A stretch of 11,323 nucleotides of DNA from Phoronis ovalis (Eukaryota > Phoronida > Phoronidae), in NCBI GenBank assembly GCA_028565635.1, contig JAOXYB010054367.1, forward strand, positions 1 to 11,323, read 5' to 3'. The stretch's first letter is position 1, and every line of letters starts with the position of its first letter. Under the pieces are notes generated by a model. The model was not told where the DNA came from. It worked only from the letters and a program-made list of their open reading frames with translations, and searched no databases. The position numbers were made by a program, and so were the translations under genes. This document shows positions 1 through 8,583 of this stretch, piece after piece.

Positions 1-335
1 AAATGACCGCGGCAGTTTCAACAGACACGGTAAATGTGAAAAGCGTCAATTCTGCACTCAACCATCTCCAGCTACAATTGGTCTATCGTAGGTGGCATAT
101 AGCCACAGGGTATACTTTTCTTTGGATATTTACCACAGGGTATATTTTCAAAAAATATTTGTTTGCCACAGGGCGTTTTTTTTTTTCAAAACACATTTAT
201 GACAGATATGAAAAAAGGTTTGAAATTTTTTCCATATTTATTTACCTCAGGGTATATAATTTACAAGTGAATTTTACACAGGATATCTATTTTCGGAGAT
301 TTATTTTGTTAACAGATTGATTTTATTAATTTCAG
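1..335 (+). other. Intron upstream of the first visible CYYR1-like exon, with a degenerate short repeat
   Basis: A 105-codon open frame runs from 3 to 320, but it has no signal peptide, no domain and a low-complexity T-rich middle, so I read the stretch as intron ending in the acceptor at 335. It holds several diverged copies of a motif like TTACCACAGGGTATATTT, near 101, 131, 164, 243 and 273, mostly about 31 bp apart. Confidence 0.5.
101..290 (+). repeat. Degenerate ~31-bp periodic repeat (CCACAGGGTATA core)
   Basis: Copies seen: AGCCACAGGGTATACTTTT (101), TTTACCACAGGGTATATTTT (129), TTTGCCACAGGGCGTTTTT (161), TTTACCTCAGGGTATATAAT (241) and TTTTACACAGGATATCTAT (272). TTATGACAGATATG near 198 may be a more decayed copy. 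Steps are about 30, 33, 80 and 31 bp, so the long step may hide one or two eroded units. It is probably the end of a minisatellite that starts before the window. Confidence 0.5.
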
Positions 336-471
336 GTGGTGAATTTTGCAGTTATTATGATAGCTATGGAAATTATAACCTAGGATCTTACTGTTCCTCT
401 TCTTGTTGTGGCACAGGTTCAACTCAATATTGTTGTTCTGAAAGTTACTATTACTACAATAGCTACTATAT
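336..471 (+). CDS. CYYR1: CYYR1-like exon: Cys/Tyr-rich ectodomain
   Basis: The acceptor is a T-rich tract ending ATTTCAG before 336; the donor is GTAAGT at 472. The exon enters with two bases completing a codon from the missing upstream exon and leaves with two bases (AT) of an Ile codon. The 44 whole codons have Cys at residues 4, 19, 23, 24, 32 and 33 (C-x14-C-x3-CC-x7-CC) and twelve Tyr, ending in a YYYY-containing run just before the membrane span. Six cysteines would allow three disulfides in an extracellular knot. Further conserved cysteines may sit on the upstream exon. Confidence 0.85.
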
Positions 472-3400
472 GTAAGTATTAAGCTAAGAGTTATCTGGGT
501 TGCAGCTCCATTTTTGTGGCCAATGTTAAGTGTAGTGTTTCAAGCAACTGGTGTATGTCACTAGCAAACTGAAACTAAATACAACTGGCAAACTTAAAGT
601 TGGTATAGTGCATGACACATGTGGGAGCAAAGTGTCACTTTATAGTAAATTACCAGAACAAATACTAGTATAACTGTGGATTTTTTTCATGTTTATTATG
701 CATACCCCTCTGTGTGTTTGGCTTGTTTGGTTTTTTTAATTTTTTACATTTTTATGCCCATCACTATGTAATAGTGAATGGGCATATAGTCGTAGGGTAT
801 GTGGCGTCGTTGTCGTCAGCGGCGTATTTAACCTTTGTATCGCTATAACAGCTTCAGCTTTCGTCAGATCATCTTCGTATTTGGTACAGGGTAAGTACAG
901 GTCAAAGCACAGGTCGGATATAATTTTGACCTCGATTACTTCCAACATGGCCGATTGGTGGCCATGTTTGTACCCGAGAGTGTACCTCACGTTGCGCCCA
1001 TTTCGGGAAAGACGAAACGATGACTGTATGATTTGAAGTGGATTCACGAAGGCGATGGGTTGGTGGGCGTATTAGGCCAGGTGACATTTTAAAATGACCT
1101 TGAGAAATAGGTCAAATGTTGATACGAATCTTTGACAATTTTTGTTGCACGTAACACTTTTTGTCACGCAATAACTGCTTCAGTTTTTATCCGATCAGCT
1201 GTATATTTGGTACAGGCTAAACACAGTTCAAAATGCAGATCGTCTGTAATTTCGACACGTTCAAGATGGCCAACTGGCAGCCATGTTTGTTCTCGAGATG
1301 TTTGCTCGCAATAATAGCTTTAATTTGCTTCTGTCGGATCATCTTCATATTTGGTACAGGGTAAATACTGGGCAAAGTACATGTAGGATATAAGTTTCAC
1401 CCCAATTACTTCTAACATGGCCGACTGGTGGCCATGTTTCTACCCGAGAGTGCATATTACGTTGCACCCATTTCGGGAAAGACGAAGCGATGATTGGACG
1501 ATTTGAAGGTGGATTCATGAAGGTCATAGGTTGTGGGTGTATTAGGCCAAGTGACATTTCAAATTGACCTTGAGAAGTAGGTCAAATGCCGATTTGAATC
1601 TTCGACATTTTTTATTGTGCGTAACACTTTCTTTGTTGCACAATAACTGCTTCGGTTTTTATCTGATCAGCTTTATATTTGGTACACCATTTCGGGAAAG
1701 ACAAAACAAAACCAGCTATTTTCCTTTCAAACCAAAAATTTGACGTTTTCCCTCTATTATCAACCTCAAAACTCTTATACATACAAATATGGCTTTACAA
1801 CTAAAGAAACTACATCATATGATGGGCATCTGTCTGCACCCACAGACCCCTTGTTTATATATGTATATTGCCAAAAAGTAGCATACTACATTTGCAAGTA
1901 GTGCAAAATTGTGAACAATTATAAGTGTCTACTTATCTTGTTTTAAAAAAATATTTCTAGTTTTCATCTACAATGGTCCCAACTTATTATCTCAGCAGGT
2001 AAGCACAAGGCATGCAAATGAATGACCACCCAATCATAATCAACTTTTTATTCCATGTAAAACTTGTCATGTGCAAATATACATTTTGGAAAACATGTAA
2101 AATTCAACATTATAAGTAACATGATTGAATTTTACAAATAATTTATTCAAATCAGTTTTTAAGACAATGTTTGAAAAACTTTGGTGTGCGTGCGAGCTAG
2201 TTCCTTCCATTGCCTTCGAGAAGAGTTGTGACTCTTGAGATTTGTAACCATTCAAAACACATTGTTTATCTGAATTTGCTTGAAGTTACCTTAAACAAAT
2301 ATAAATAAACATTTTAAGATATAAATGCTAATTTTACATGCATTTGAGTAAGACCAGTAATAACACATTCTATACTTTATAAACAAAATATACAGTTTGT
2401 GCTTATGAAAATCAATCATGCGGAGATAATTGGTTGGGGCCATTTTGAAGTTTTTTAATTTTGTTAAGTAGCACCGAAAGCTACCAAGAGGTGAACAAAT
2501 TTTGCATATAACAATATAGGAAAATATATTTTCACGGATATACACCGATAGCAATACATGCAATTATTTGCTCTAAATATACTATACCCTTGTTAAGGTA
2601 TTACACTTTAATAGCAAATCCCTACCTGATAAATAAAATATAAATGATTTTACACTTTTTTTACTATACAAATGTATACAATCTTGTTCACGTGTAATGT
2701 CAGATCACTGCATTATGGGTTAATAAAAGTTTATATTGGCAGCTTCCAGAGCCACCAATAGTAATAAATGCTGGTAACTTCAAAATGGATTTAACAATTT
2801 TGATAATTCTTCTGCTAAGATATTTTTTGAAAATGTACCCTAAAGGGTAGTATATGTTCTGTTAGTGGCATCCTATTCACTTTTAAGTGTTTATCCATTA
2901 CATTATAAGGTTACAATGAATCTCAAATTGCAGTGTTCTAACTTACTGAACTGGTTAAAAGGCAGAGTTGAACAGGTTCAAGTTGATCACAAGTTCGGGA
3001 GGGGTGGCTGTGCTTACACTTGTACACCTGTAGAAGTCCACCATTATGATTTATCACATAATAGAATGTGTGGAGAGGGGGGACCTCTGTGTGGTCACCT
3101 GACATGTTGATGCCTAGTTTCTGAAGTTACGTTTGATCCTATTTCAATAATTTTCATTTAAAAACAAATATTGCACATACGTGGTCAGCAGTGGATCATT
3201 AATGGACAGCCTATACTGTATTTATTATAGTCTACATGCAATACAGAATTTACATCTTTTGAATTATGACCCTATACATTTCATGGCTGTGTATTTCACA
3301 TCAAAAAATAATTACTGACATATTTCAGCATCTACATCATAGTCGGGTGTGTAATTGGTGTCATTACACTAACTATAATTGGAGTGGTCCTGTGTTGTCT

Positions 3401-4399
3401 GTTTTGCGCGTGTTGCCCTGGTTACCAGCGTCGAATGGCAAATCGTGGACGAGTTCTTCGCAGTAAGTTGTTTATCATAATTTTTCACAATAACTCAATT
3501 TTGTACTCTCAGTGTAAACACGTGACTACTTGTAACTTGTGCAGTCTCTGAATTTATTGAAGATCAAAAATGCATTATTACAATGAAAAATTAATTCTGC
3601 TGAAAAATTAATATCGTTTTCTCAATATAATAGTCTTAACATTCTATTACAAGTCTAGAAAGAGAAGGGCTACAAGCGAATAAATTGCATAAATACGAAG
3701 TACTGATTTACATGCAAAAATAAGTTCTAATAATATATTATGAATACATAAAAAAACATTAATCAAGATTTCAGTTCTGCTTACTGAACATGTTTATTTT
3801 ATCAAAAAGGCTAGGAAATATAACCATTTTGAAATAAGAATATTATATATTTCAGCCACTACAAACGCAACCCAAGTTCAATACTCTGTAGCACCAGGCC
3901 AGCCATATGGTGGAGCTGTGATGCAAGGTCCTGCTGTTACCCAGCCTTATCCAGCACAGCCTATGGGGTATGCAACACAGCCAACGCAGGCCCCGCCATA
4001 CAGTGGTTATCCTCAAGGCGCCCCTCCCCAGCCAGGAACAGACACTATGGAGAAACAAGCTGCGGAAGTAAGATGATCTTTTAAAAGTGTTTCTTTTCTT
4101 GTTCTTATCAGGCTCACTGCTGTACTTGCCCATCAAAGGTGTTGTTGTTTTCAAAGTTCTTTATTATGTGTCAAGACAGTATTTAATCTAATCACAATTT
4201 GACATTTAGTTTGAGGAAAAAGTTATAATTGAAATGCGGATGTTTCTTGCCTATGTGCATGCAATACGTCCAGTTTCAGAGTTATTAGGTCTCAATTTAA
4301 CTTCTGTGTTTATTTCAGGCATCTGCTCCACCTCCGTCGTATCATGCTACAGTGCCTCCTCCTGCTGGCTATAACCCACCACCACCAGGTCAATATTAA
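336..4399 (+). CDS. CYYR1: CYYR1-like / Shisa-like single-pass membrane protein, 5'-partial, 4 exons
   Basis: Joined exons 336-471, 3329-3462, 3856-4067 and 4319-4399 read through without a stop. They give 186 residues plus one split first residue, ending in TAA. All junctions are GT...AG and the phases agree (1-base carry-in, then 2, 1, 0). Seen: a Cys/Tyr-rich ectodomain (residues 1-44, six Cys and twelve Tyr), one hydrophobic span (about 45-70), a Cys cluster CCLFCACC at the inner membrane face, a basic QRR...R stretch, then a Pro/Gln/Tyr-rich cytoplasmic tail with PPSY at 165-168. Known: CYYR1 and Shisa proteins are type I membrane proteins with CC...YCC ectodomains and proline-rich tails with PPxY motifs. 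Inferred: membrane adaptor or trafficking role; no ligand can be named. The start codon and signal peptide must lie before the window. The CYYR1 label is by architecture, and a Shisa paralogue is the main alternative. Confidence 0.8.
754..785. repeat. Left-end palindrome/hairpin of the intronic element
   Basis: ATGCCCATCACTAT pairs with ATAGTG-A-ATGGGCAT. This is a 14-bp stem interrupted only by one unpaired A at 777, with a 3-base loop. The outer arm repeats the terminal inverted repeat, so the left end carries the TIR in both orientations. Confidence 0.8.
841..1720 (+). repeat. Four-unit compound tandem repeat inside the intronic element
   Basis: Each unit starts like CGCAATAACTGCTTCAGTTT, then (C/T)GATCAGCT or GATCATCTTC and ATATTTGGTACAGG. 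The long units A (841) and C (1307) run through AACATGGCCGA...TGGTGGCCATG, CCCATTTCGGGAAAGACGAA (997-1016 and 1467-1486), a GTGACATTT...TGACCTTGAGAA segment and a CGTAACACTTT tail. Short unit B (1167-1306) stops after CCATGTTTGTTCTCGAG, where unit C begins. Unit D (1639) jumps from TTTGGTACA straight to CCATTTCGGGAAAGAC. The period between like units is about 470 bp, so an A+B dimer was duplicated. Confidence 0.75.
1851..3328 (+). other. Remainder of the large CYYR1-like intron; no gene supported
   Basis: AT-rich sequence between the mobile element and the acceptor at 3328. Open frames of 60-90 codons on either strand lack recognisable domains or splice-supported extension. A locally G-rich patch at about 2985-3105 stands out in composition and lies in an 81-codon frame (2865-3110, + strand), but I recognise nothing in it. 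Confidence 0.5.
3329..3462 (+). CDS. CYYR1: CYYR1-like exon: transmembrane segment and palmitoylation-type Cys cluster
   Basis: The acceptor is ATATTTCAG and the donor GTAAGT at 3463. The exon encodes IIYIIVGCVIGV... through VVLCCLFCACCPGYQRR. That is about 25 hydrophobic residues, then five Cys within eight residues at the cytoplasmic edge, then basic residues (QRRMANRGRVLR). The positive-inside rule gives type I topology with the Cys/Tyr-rich part outside. The juxtamembrane cysteines are candidates for S-acylation, which is an inference. Confidence 0.87.
3856..4067 (+). CDS. CYYR1: CYYR1-like exon: Pro/Gln/Tyr-rich cytoplasmic tail
   Basis: The acceptor is TATATTTCAG and the donor GTAAGA at 4068, leaving in phase 0. 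The 70 whole codons are low-complexity and rich in Pro, Gln, Gly, Ala and Tyr (QPYGG, QPYPAQPMGYATQP, APPYSGYPQGAPPQPG), ending TDTMEKQAAE. The composition is that of a disordered tail. Base composition is much richer in G+C than the flanking introns, which supports coding status. Confidence 0.87.
4319..4399 (+). CDS. CYYR1: CYYR1-like terminal exon with PPSY motif and stop
   Basis: The acceptor is TTTATTTCAG, phase 0. It encodes 26 residues beginning ASAPPPSYHATVPPP, ending PPPPGQY, then TAA at 4397-4399. PPSY fits the PPxY consensus bound by class I WW domains (Nedd4/Itch/WWP family, YAP). The stop lies in an AT-rich context, and no alternative donor is visible before it. Confidence 0.85.
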   Translation, partial: ASAPPPSYHATVPPPAGYNPPPPGQY

Positions 4400-5320
4400 G
4401 TTGAAGAATACTTACTGTCTCTTGTAAGGAGTCGTATTTTTGGTGACATACAGACTCACCCATGCTGTAGATAATTAATATTTCTTTCTGTAGTAACACA
4501 TCACTTTTCCCTGTATTTAAGATTCCCATGAAAATGACATGGATTAAGTCCCATGTGAGCCATGCAGATTGATTTGTACCAAACATTTTCCATAATACAG
4601 GATGCATGTTTAATAGTGGAAATACCCCTTTAATCATGGTGTGTCTTTAGCATGAAAGTGCCTTTAATACTGGGAAATGTAGTATAACTGTTATCTTTAA
4701 TATAAGTAGTTGATATTATAGCTATTCTAATATCTAACTAATATGTTTTAATATTTACATTGATAGAGTAATCTCATTTCAAGAAATTTTATATATATTT
4801 CGTGAAAAGTTTAAGGTCTATTGCTTGAAACCCAAATGTGCATGACAGTTGTTGCCAACCATGGACATGTGCTAAACATATTTGGTTTTACATCTAATCT
4901 TGATACGAAGTGCGTTATACTTAATTTTTCTTTTTTGTTGAAGATTCTACACCTATAGCAACCTCTCATGTTTTGCTTTATTTCAAAATGTACTATCAGC
5001 TGTTGTAAAAAAATAGGTCGCCTTTGAACAAAGTAGAGCACACGCATGATGTTACAGATTAAACTTTTGTTTGACTCGTATTATCGTTTATTCATGCTTC
5101 TAATCGAAAGGTTTGTTAAAAGTTGTGATAATTGAAAATAATATTTTTAAAAGCGACTGTTTGTTTTGTTGAGTTTTGTCATTAAAAATGGTGGTATTTG
5201 AGTTAAGTTTGATTAATGTTATTATCTAAGTTTTGTTAAACACACAAGGAAATGCGAATGTTTGTGCATTTGGGTAAGAGTTTCAACATATTTTAAAATA
5301 AATCATGTTTGTTTTCATAT
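4400..5320 (+). other. CYYR1: Probable 3' UTR of the CYYR1-like gene
   Basis: AT-rich sequence directly after the TAA with no further coding signal on the + strand. The first good AATAAA is at 5297-5302, followed by T/GT-rich sequence (CATGTTTGTTTTCAT), which would give a UTR of roughly 0.9 kb. A later AATAAA at 6507-6512 is possible. The extent is inferred from the polyadenylation signal only. Confidence 0.45.
5297..5302 (+). terminator. Candidate polyadenylation signal AATAAA (CYYR1-like gene)
   Basis: Canonical hexamer within TTTTAAAATAAATCATG, with a T/GT-rich element 5-20 bases downstream as expected of a cleavage site. It is the first canonical hexamer on the + strand after the stop codon that I found. 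In DNA this AT-rich, chance hexamers are common. Confidence 0.4.
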
Positions 5321-7590
5321 TAATCAAGAATTTTTTAAATTGGAAAAAAAATCTGTTATTTTTGCACTAGTATATTATAGAATGTCACCTTGTACTGTAT
5401 TGCTGCACTTGTAGTAACTCAAATTTTGTTTTCAATTATTAGTCAAACTTCCTACAGTTGTCTCAAGTTATTTAACATTCATTGTATATTGTACTTTGGC
5501 TTTTGGTTTGGAAGGTCATATCAATATAATTAGAAGCACCCAAGTACTGCACTCCTCATAATGTCCTGCAGTCCCACCTACTATAATCCTTACATTTATA
5601 TAAACGGCTTCAAGTGCAATTTTGCAAGACTAGCCATTAGTGTTGAAGAGTTAATTAGATGGAGATTCATTATCTTTGTCATTTTGTTTTGCCTTGTAGA
5701 GGTACAAATATTGGAATCTGTGGTAAACAGTAACTTGATTGACTACGTCCTCTGGAATACTAACTCCATGCTAACATATAATTGTAACTCCTTCCAGTTG
5801 TTTCACTCTGGTGACATTATGAGTAGTGTAGTATATCTTTTGAAGGTGGTTAATTAAGCATTTCCCCATCTTGGTAGTTATTGCACATTGCCTACCAGCC
5901 TTGGTGGTAAACAAGTTTTGACAGTTTGAAGCTAAACATAAGCTTAAACTCAGTGACAATGCTAGGATTCGAGATTTGGCCATTCTGCTCTTTGGGCCTA
6001 GGGAAGTGTCTCCTCAACCCTCCCCCCCCCTTCGAATTAATATTCGTGCTTGATACATACTTTAAACTGAAAGTACAAAGGTTTAATGCTATGCTTTTAT
6101 AGTTTTTTTTTAGTGTGGATGAATAATTAAATGTATACTTTTGAATTTGATGTATATTTGGAGATCTGCTAAGTTATATGCACCTGGAGTATCTGAGCCT
6201 ATAAATTTCAGCTTATATCGTTTAAAACTTTCGTATTTTATGAGAAGCAAGTGACAACCAATGAGAACTTATGAGAACCACATTTTTATATGGGGCCAAT
6301 CAGTTACTGGTCAGTATTTCTAAATTGATTGACAAGCAAAGAAAAGGGTCCAGTTGTGTCAGAGTCTATAAACGTCTACCATAAGATATAATATGTGAGA
6401 GATAAGAAATCAATATATGAAATACTAAACGAAATAGGCTCCGAAATTCAGGGTGATTATATGTGATAATGCTTGTTCTACATTTTTTCTAGCGCTTTTT
6501 CGACATAATAAACCATTGCACATCAAAGTATAAAAGTGTTATCTTTTGCTCAGTACTACAGAATAATTGTAAACACCATTACTGTCGTGCAGTGTGCATG
6601 CCTTAATCCTAACATGGTACAAGAAGAAAACATGATTAAGTCGTCTCTATATAATAAGTACCACCATTCTATTATTAGATCCGTGTTTTGGATTGATTTT
6701 CACTATTCTCGTAACACGAAACACTAGTCCCGTCGCTCTACATTTCAAAACTAATGGCAGCTAAACGAACCTGCACTTGGCCAAATAGTGGTGTACATCT
6801 CAATATATGGATTTTGAATTGCACACAAATGTTCTTTCATGTAGATGGTTAAATGGGAAAAATGAAATTAGGCCAATGTCATATGACATAGGCTCATCCA
6901 CAGGGAACTGGTGCTAAAAAAATATGAAATGGAATAAATATAGTAGCTAATCATGAATGCCGATCATAGTTTTCAAGATATCAAATAGCTTAACTCAAAA
7001 ACAAAGTTGCTAGTCAGCCATACTGAAAGTGGTTTGGTCCAAAACTGAACTTGACCTGTATTTTGATTTATATTGACCCTATGCCTAATAAGAAGTTGAT
7101 CTCACAAAAACTGAAGCTGTCATCGTTATCCAAAGGCATTCGAACCAAAAGGTTAACCGTTGTGGAGTTTACAGATATTATATCCCTCTGCTCATAAAAC
7201 AAGGGGCTAATAATACACATAATAGTGTGCAATAACACATGTGGGAATACTTCGTTCAACTACTAAATCTGGTAGCAGAAAACTGCTTATTCTAAAATAG
7301 ATTTGCCAAAAGGTTTCATCTGGCATTGCATGAGATTCGTTGTTGTACATATGTTAGTAGGACCCATTCTAAATCCAGTTTTGCCAATTTTAACATAAGT
7401 TTGGTTTTTGTATTATGCTTGGCTATGTGTCCCCTAATCTCATTTTCTCTCGAAGTGAAACTGGTCGTGAGACTTGAAACTACAATTAGGAACTGGCTTG
7501 TTTGAATTCAGGGAAAACATGAGTTTTAACATTATCTTTAGTCTTGCCAATGTTTACCTCTTTAGAATAATATTTAGGTGTATCACAGTT
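5320..7590. other. Intergenic region between convergent genes; no gene supported
   Basis: AT-rich, with scattered short open frames on both strands (up to 98 codons at 5561-5857) that have no domain, no repeats and no splice support. A run of nine C lies at 6022-6030, next to an inverted CGAAT...ATTCG. Nothing resembling a tRNA, rRNA or transposase is visible. Confidence 0.5.
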
Positions 7591-7611
7591 ACAACAGTGG
7601 TCACAATCAAC

Positions 7612-7617
7612 TTTATT
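7612..7617 (-). terminator. DDI2: Candidate polyadenylation signal of DDI2
   Basis: On the - strand the sequence reads ATAAATAAAGTTGATTGTG. AATAAA is followed by GT-rich TTGATTGTGACCACTGTTG, a good cleavage context. It lies about 210 bases past the stop codon. A second AATAAA at 7642-7647 is an alternative about 180 bases past the stop. Confidence 0.45.
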
Positions 7618-7826
7618 TATTGTATCATCTTTCTAAAATCCTTTATTGGGTGAATTTGCAGATACTCATATTTTCAAACATGGCATTCTTAGATATGATT
7701 GCCACAGGGAAGTTGTGTCTGAGATAGTACTGAATGATGGCTAGCACACTGACAATCACTTATAGCAGTTATGACAAGCTCAAAAGTATCATTTCATTTT
7801 ATCTGACAGTATCAAGCCTAAAACTG

Positions 7827-8020
7827 TTACTTTGGAAACTTTAATGATTTGGCCAGAAGTCCTAGCAAAGCCTTTTGAACATCTCCATTGGACTTTTCTA
7901 GTTCTTGTATAGCTTGTTCCCTTGAAAATCCAGATGATATAATTTTAATAATGTCTGCTTCTGGAAATCTTGACCTTGATAACTGTTCTTGGCTTGTACT
8001 TGTTCCAGCTACTGATGAAC
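7827..8020 (-). CDS. DDI2: DDI2 terminal exon: linker and UBA domain
   Basis: The acceptor is GATGTTTGTAG before 8020; phase 1 matches the preceding exon, forming a Gly codon. The open frame continues four codons upstream to an ATG, but that ATG lies in the intron. It encodes GSSVAGTSTSQEQLSRS and then the UBA: FPEADIIKIISSGFSREQ, a second helix AIQELEKSNGDVQ, and a third helix KALLGLLAKSL, ending FPK and TAA. Vertebrate DDI1 and DDI2 have lost this domain; yeast and fly proteins retain it. Confidence 0.9.
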
Positions 8021-8583
8021 CTACAAACATCACTACAGTCGACTTTCGTATTTACTTTCTAGGGCTTTCCAGGTGGAATTTTCATCAAGGAAGACATTTA
8101 CAAAATGAAGTATACAGGGTGGGTCTCTAAATAATTTAAGTACACATGGTAATTACACATGCGGGTATACACGGTATTCCAAAACATGTCATTATAGCCA
8201 CAATGATTTGTTTGTTTGAAGTACCATTATTTTTGTAGTGGTAGTAGTGTGTCAATTTTTGTGAATCTTGTGAATGCATCTAAGGAAATAAGTTATTTTT
8301 AAGGTACAAAAAGTTTAAATTGACCCATATTGTTACATATATCTCTCATTCCCTGCCCTCCCCCACAATAATTTCTATTAGACAACTTTAAATTACCTGC
8401 AGTTTCCTGTGCAGACCGAGACAATGCCTCTGCTAACTCTTTGTCTGAAGAGAACTCTCTCTCAGGGTCTGACATTTGACGATTTAACTTTGCATATTCT
8501 GGAAGTTCACTTTCTGGTAGGAATGGTGTTTCAGTTCCAGTTGTACCAATGGTAAGAACATTTTTTTTCAGGTCTATACAGCA
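7827..8583 (-). CDS. DDI2: DDI2 / DDI1 homolog (rngo orthologue), C-terminal two exons, 5'-partial
   Basis: Exons 8583-8397 and 8020-7827 on the - strand join in phase (one-base carry) to give 126 residues ending in TAA. Residues 1-23 (IDLKKNVLTIG, TTGTETPFLPE) match the conserved last strand and exit of the DDI retropepsin-like domain. Next comes ELPEYAKL, a UIM (residues 47-57, E-L-x-x-A-L-x-x-S), a Ser/Thr-rich linker, and a UBA (about 81-120, with SGF as the usual (M)GF/Y loop). Known: DDI proteins are ubiquitin-directed aspartyl proteases and proteasome shuttles; they process the NRF1-type transcription factor and handle highly ubiquitylated clients in cytosol and nucleus. The catalytic D-[ST]-G-A exon and the N-terminal ubiquitin-like domain are not in the window; they must lie beyond 11323, making the upstream intron at least 2.7 kb. 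The identification is strong. Confidence 0.9.
8021..8396 (-). other. DDI2: Last intron of DDI2 (376 bp)
   Basis: Bounded on the - strand by GTAATT and TTTGTAG. A + strand open frame of 80 codons (7888-8130) crosses the exon boundary and is a shadow of the DDI2 exon. No embedded element is recognised. Confidence 0.7.
8397..8583 (-). CDS. DDI2: DDI2 penultimate exon: end of retropepsin fold plus UIM
   Basis: The donor on the - strand is GCAG|GTAATT. The acceptor is taken at TTTATTGACAG|TGCTGTATAGACC, so the exon starts CCIDLKKN, which aligns with the Cys-Ser-Ile-Asp-Leu-Lys-Lys-Asn segment I recall for vertebrate DDI2. An internal TATAG at 8574-8578 could also act as acceptor but has a poorer pyrimidine tract and would lose conserved residues. 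The exon carries 62 whole codons plus one base. The UIM core LAEALSRS is complete. Confidence 0.88.

Larger units (their letters stand above)
754..1850 (+). mobile_element. Non-autonomous TIR element with compound internal tandem repeat (pearl / HINE-like)
   Basis: Seen: 9-bp terminal inverted repeats, ATGCCCATC at 754-762 and GATGGGCAT at 1821-1829. A near-perfect hairpin forms at the left end (754-785). A small hairpin lies just outside the right TIR (GTCTG at 1832-1836 with CAGAC at 1843-1847), followed by CCCCTTGTT. Four related units begin at about 841, 1167, 1307 and 1639. Open frames inside carry no transposase domain, so the element is non-autonomous. Known: oyster 'pearl' elements and Helentron-associated non-autonomous elements (HINEs) of bivalves combine short TIRs, tandem cores and 3' hairpins, often flanked by T-rich DNA as here. 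Assignment to that class is by architecture only. Strand is arbitrary, taken with the hairpin-only end on the right. A MITE is the main alternative. Confidence 0.65.

Noticed and set aside
3-320. 105-codon open frame at the left edge as a first exon
   Set aside because: No signal peptide or domain, the middle is translated from T-rich repeat sequence, and it ends before the good acceptor at 335. It is better read as intron.
736-1557. Three - strand frames (736-1047, 902-1087, 1345-1557) with similar starts such as MSPGLI and MSLGLI
   Set aside because: They resemble each other only because they lie in the repeated units of the non-autonomous element; no domain is present.
2865-3110. 81-codon + strand frame in the large intron with several Cys and His
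   Set aside because: No splice-compatible link to the neighbouring exons was needed (336-471 joins 3329-3462 in phase), and no known motif is visible.
4811-5047. 78-codon - strand frame in the 3' UTR of the CYYR1-like gene
   Set aside because: No domain, no acceptor/donor support and low-complexity AT-rich flanks; length is within chance for this window.
5561-5857. 98-codon + strand frame in the intergenic region
   Set aside because: Unremarkable composition, no domain, no signal peptide, and ordinary chance length.
7888-8130. 80-codon + strand frame opposite the DDI2 terminal exon
   Set aside because: Shadow of the UBA-coding exon; the - strand reading has a clear domain and splice phase.
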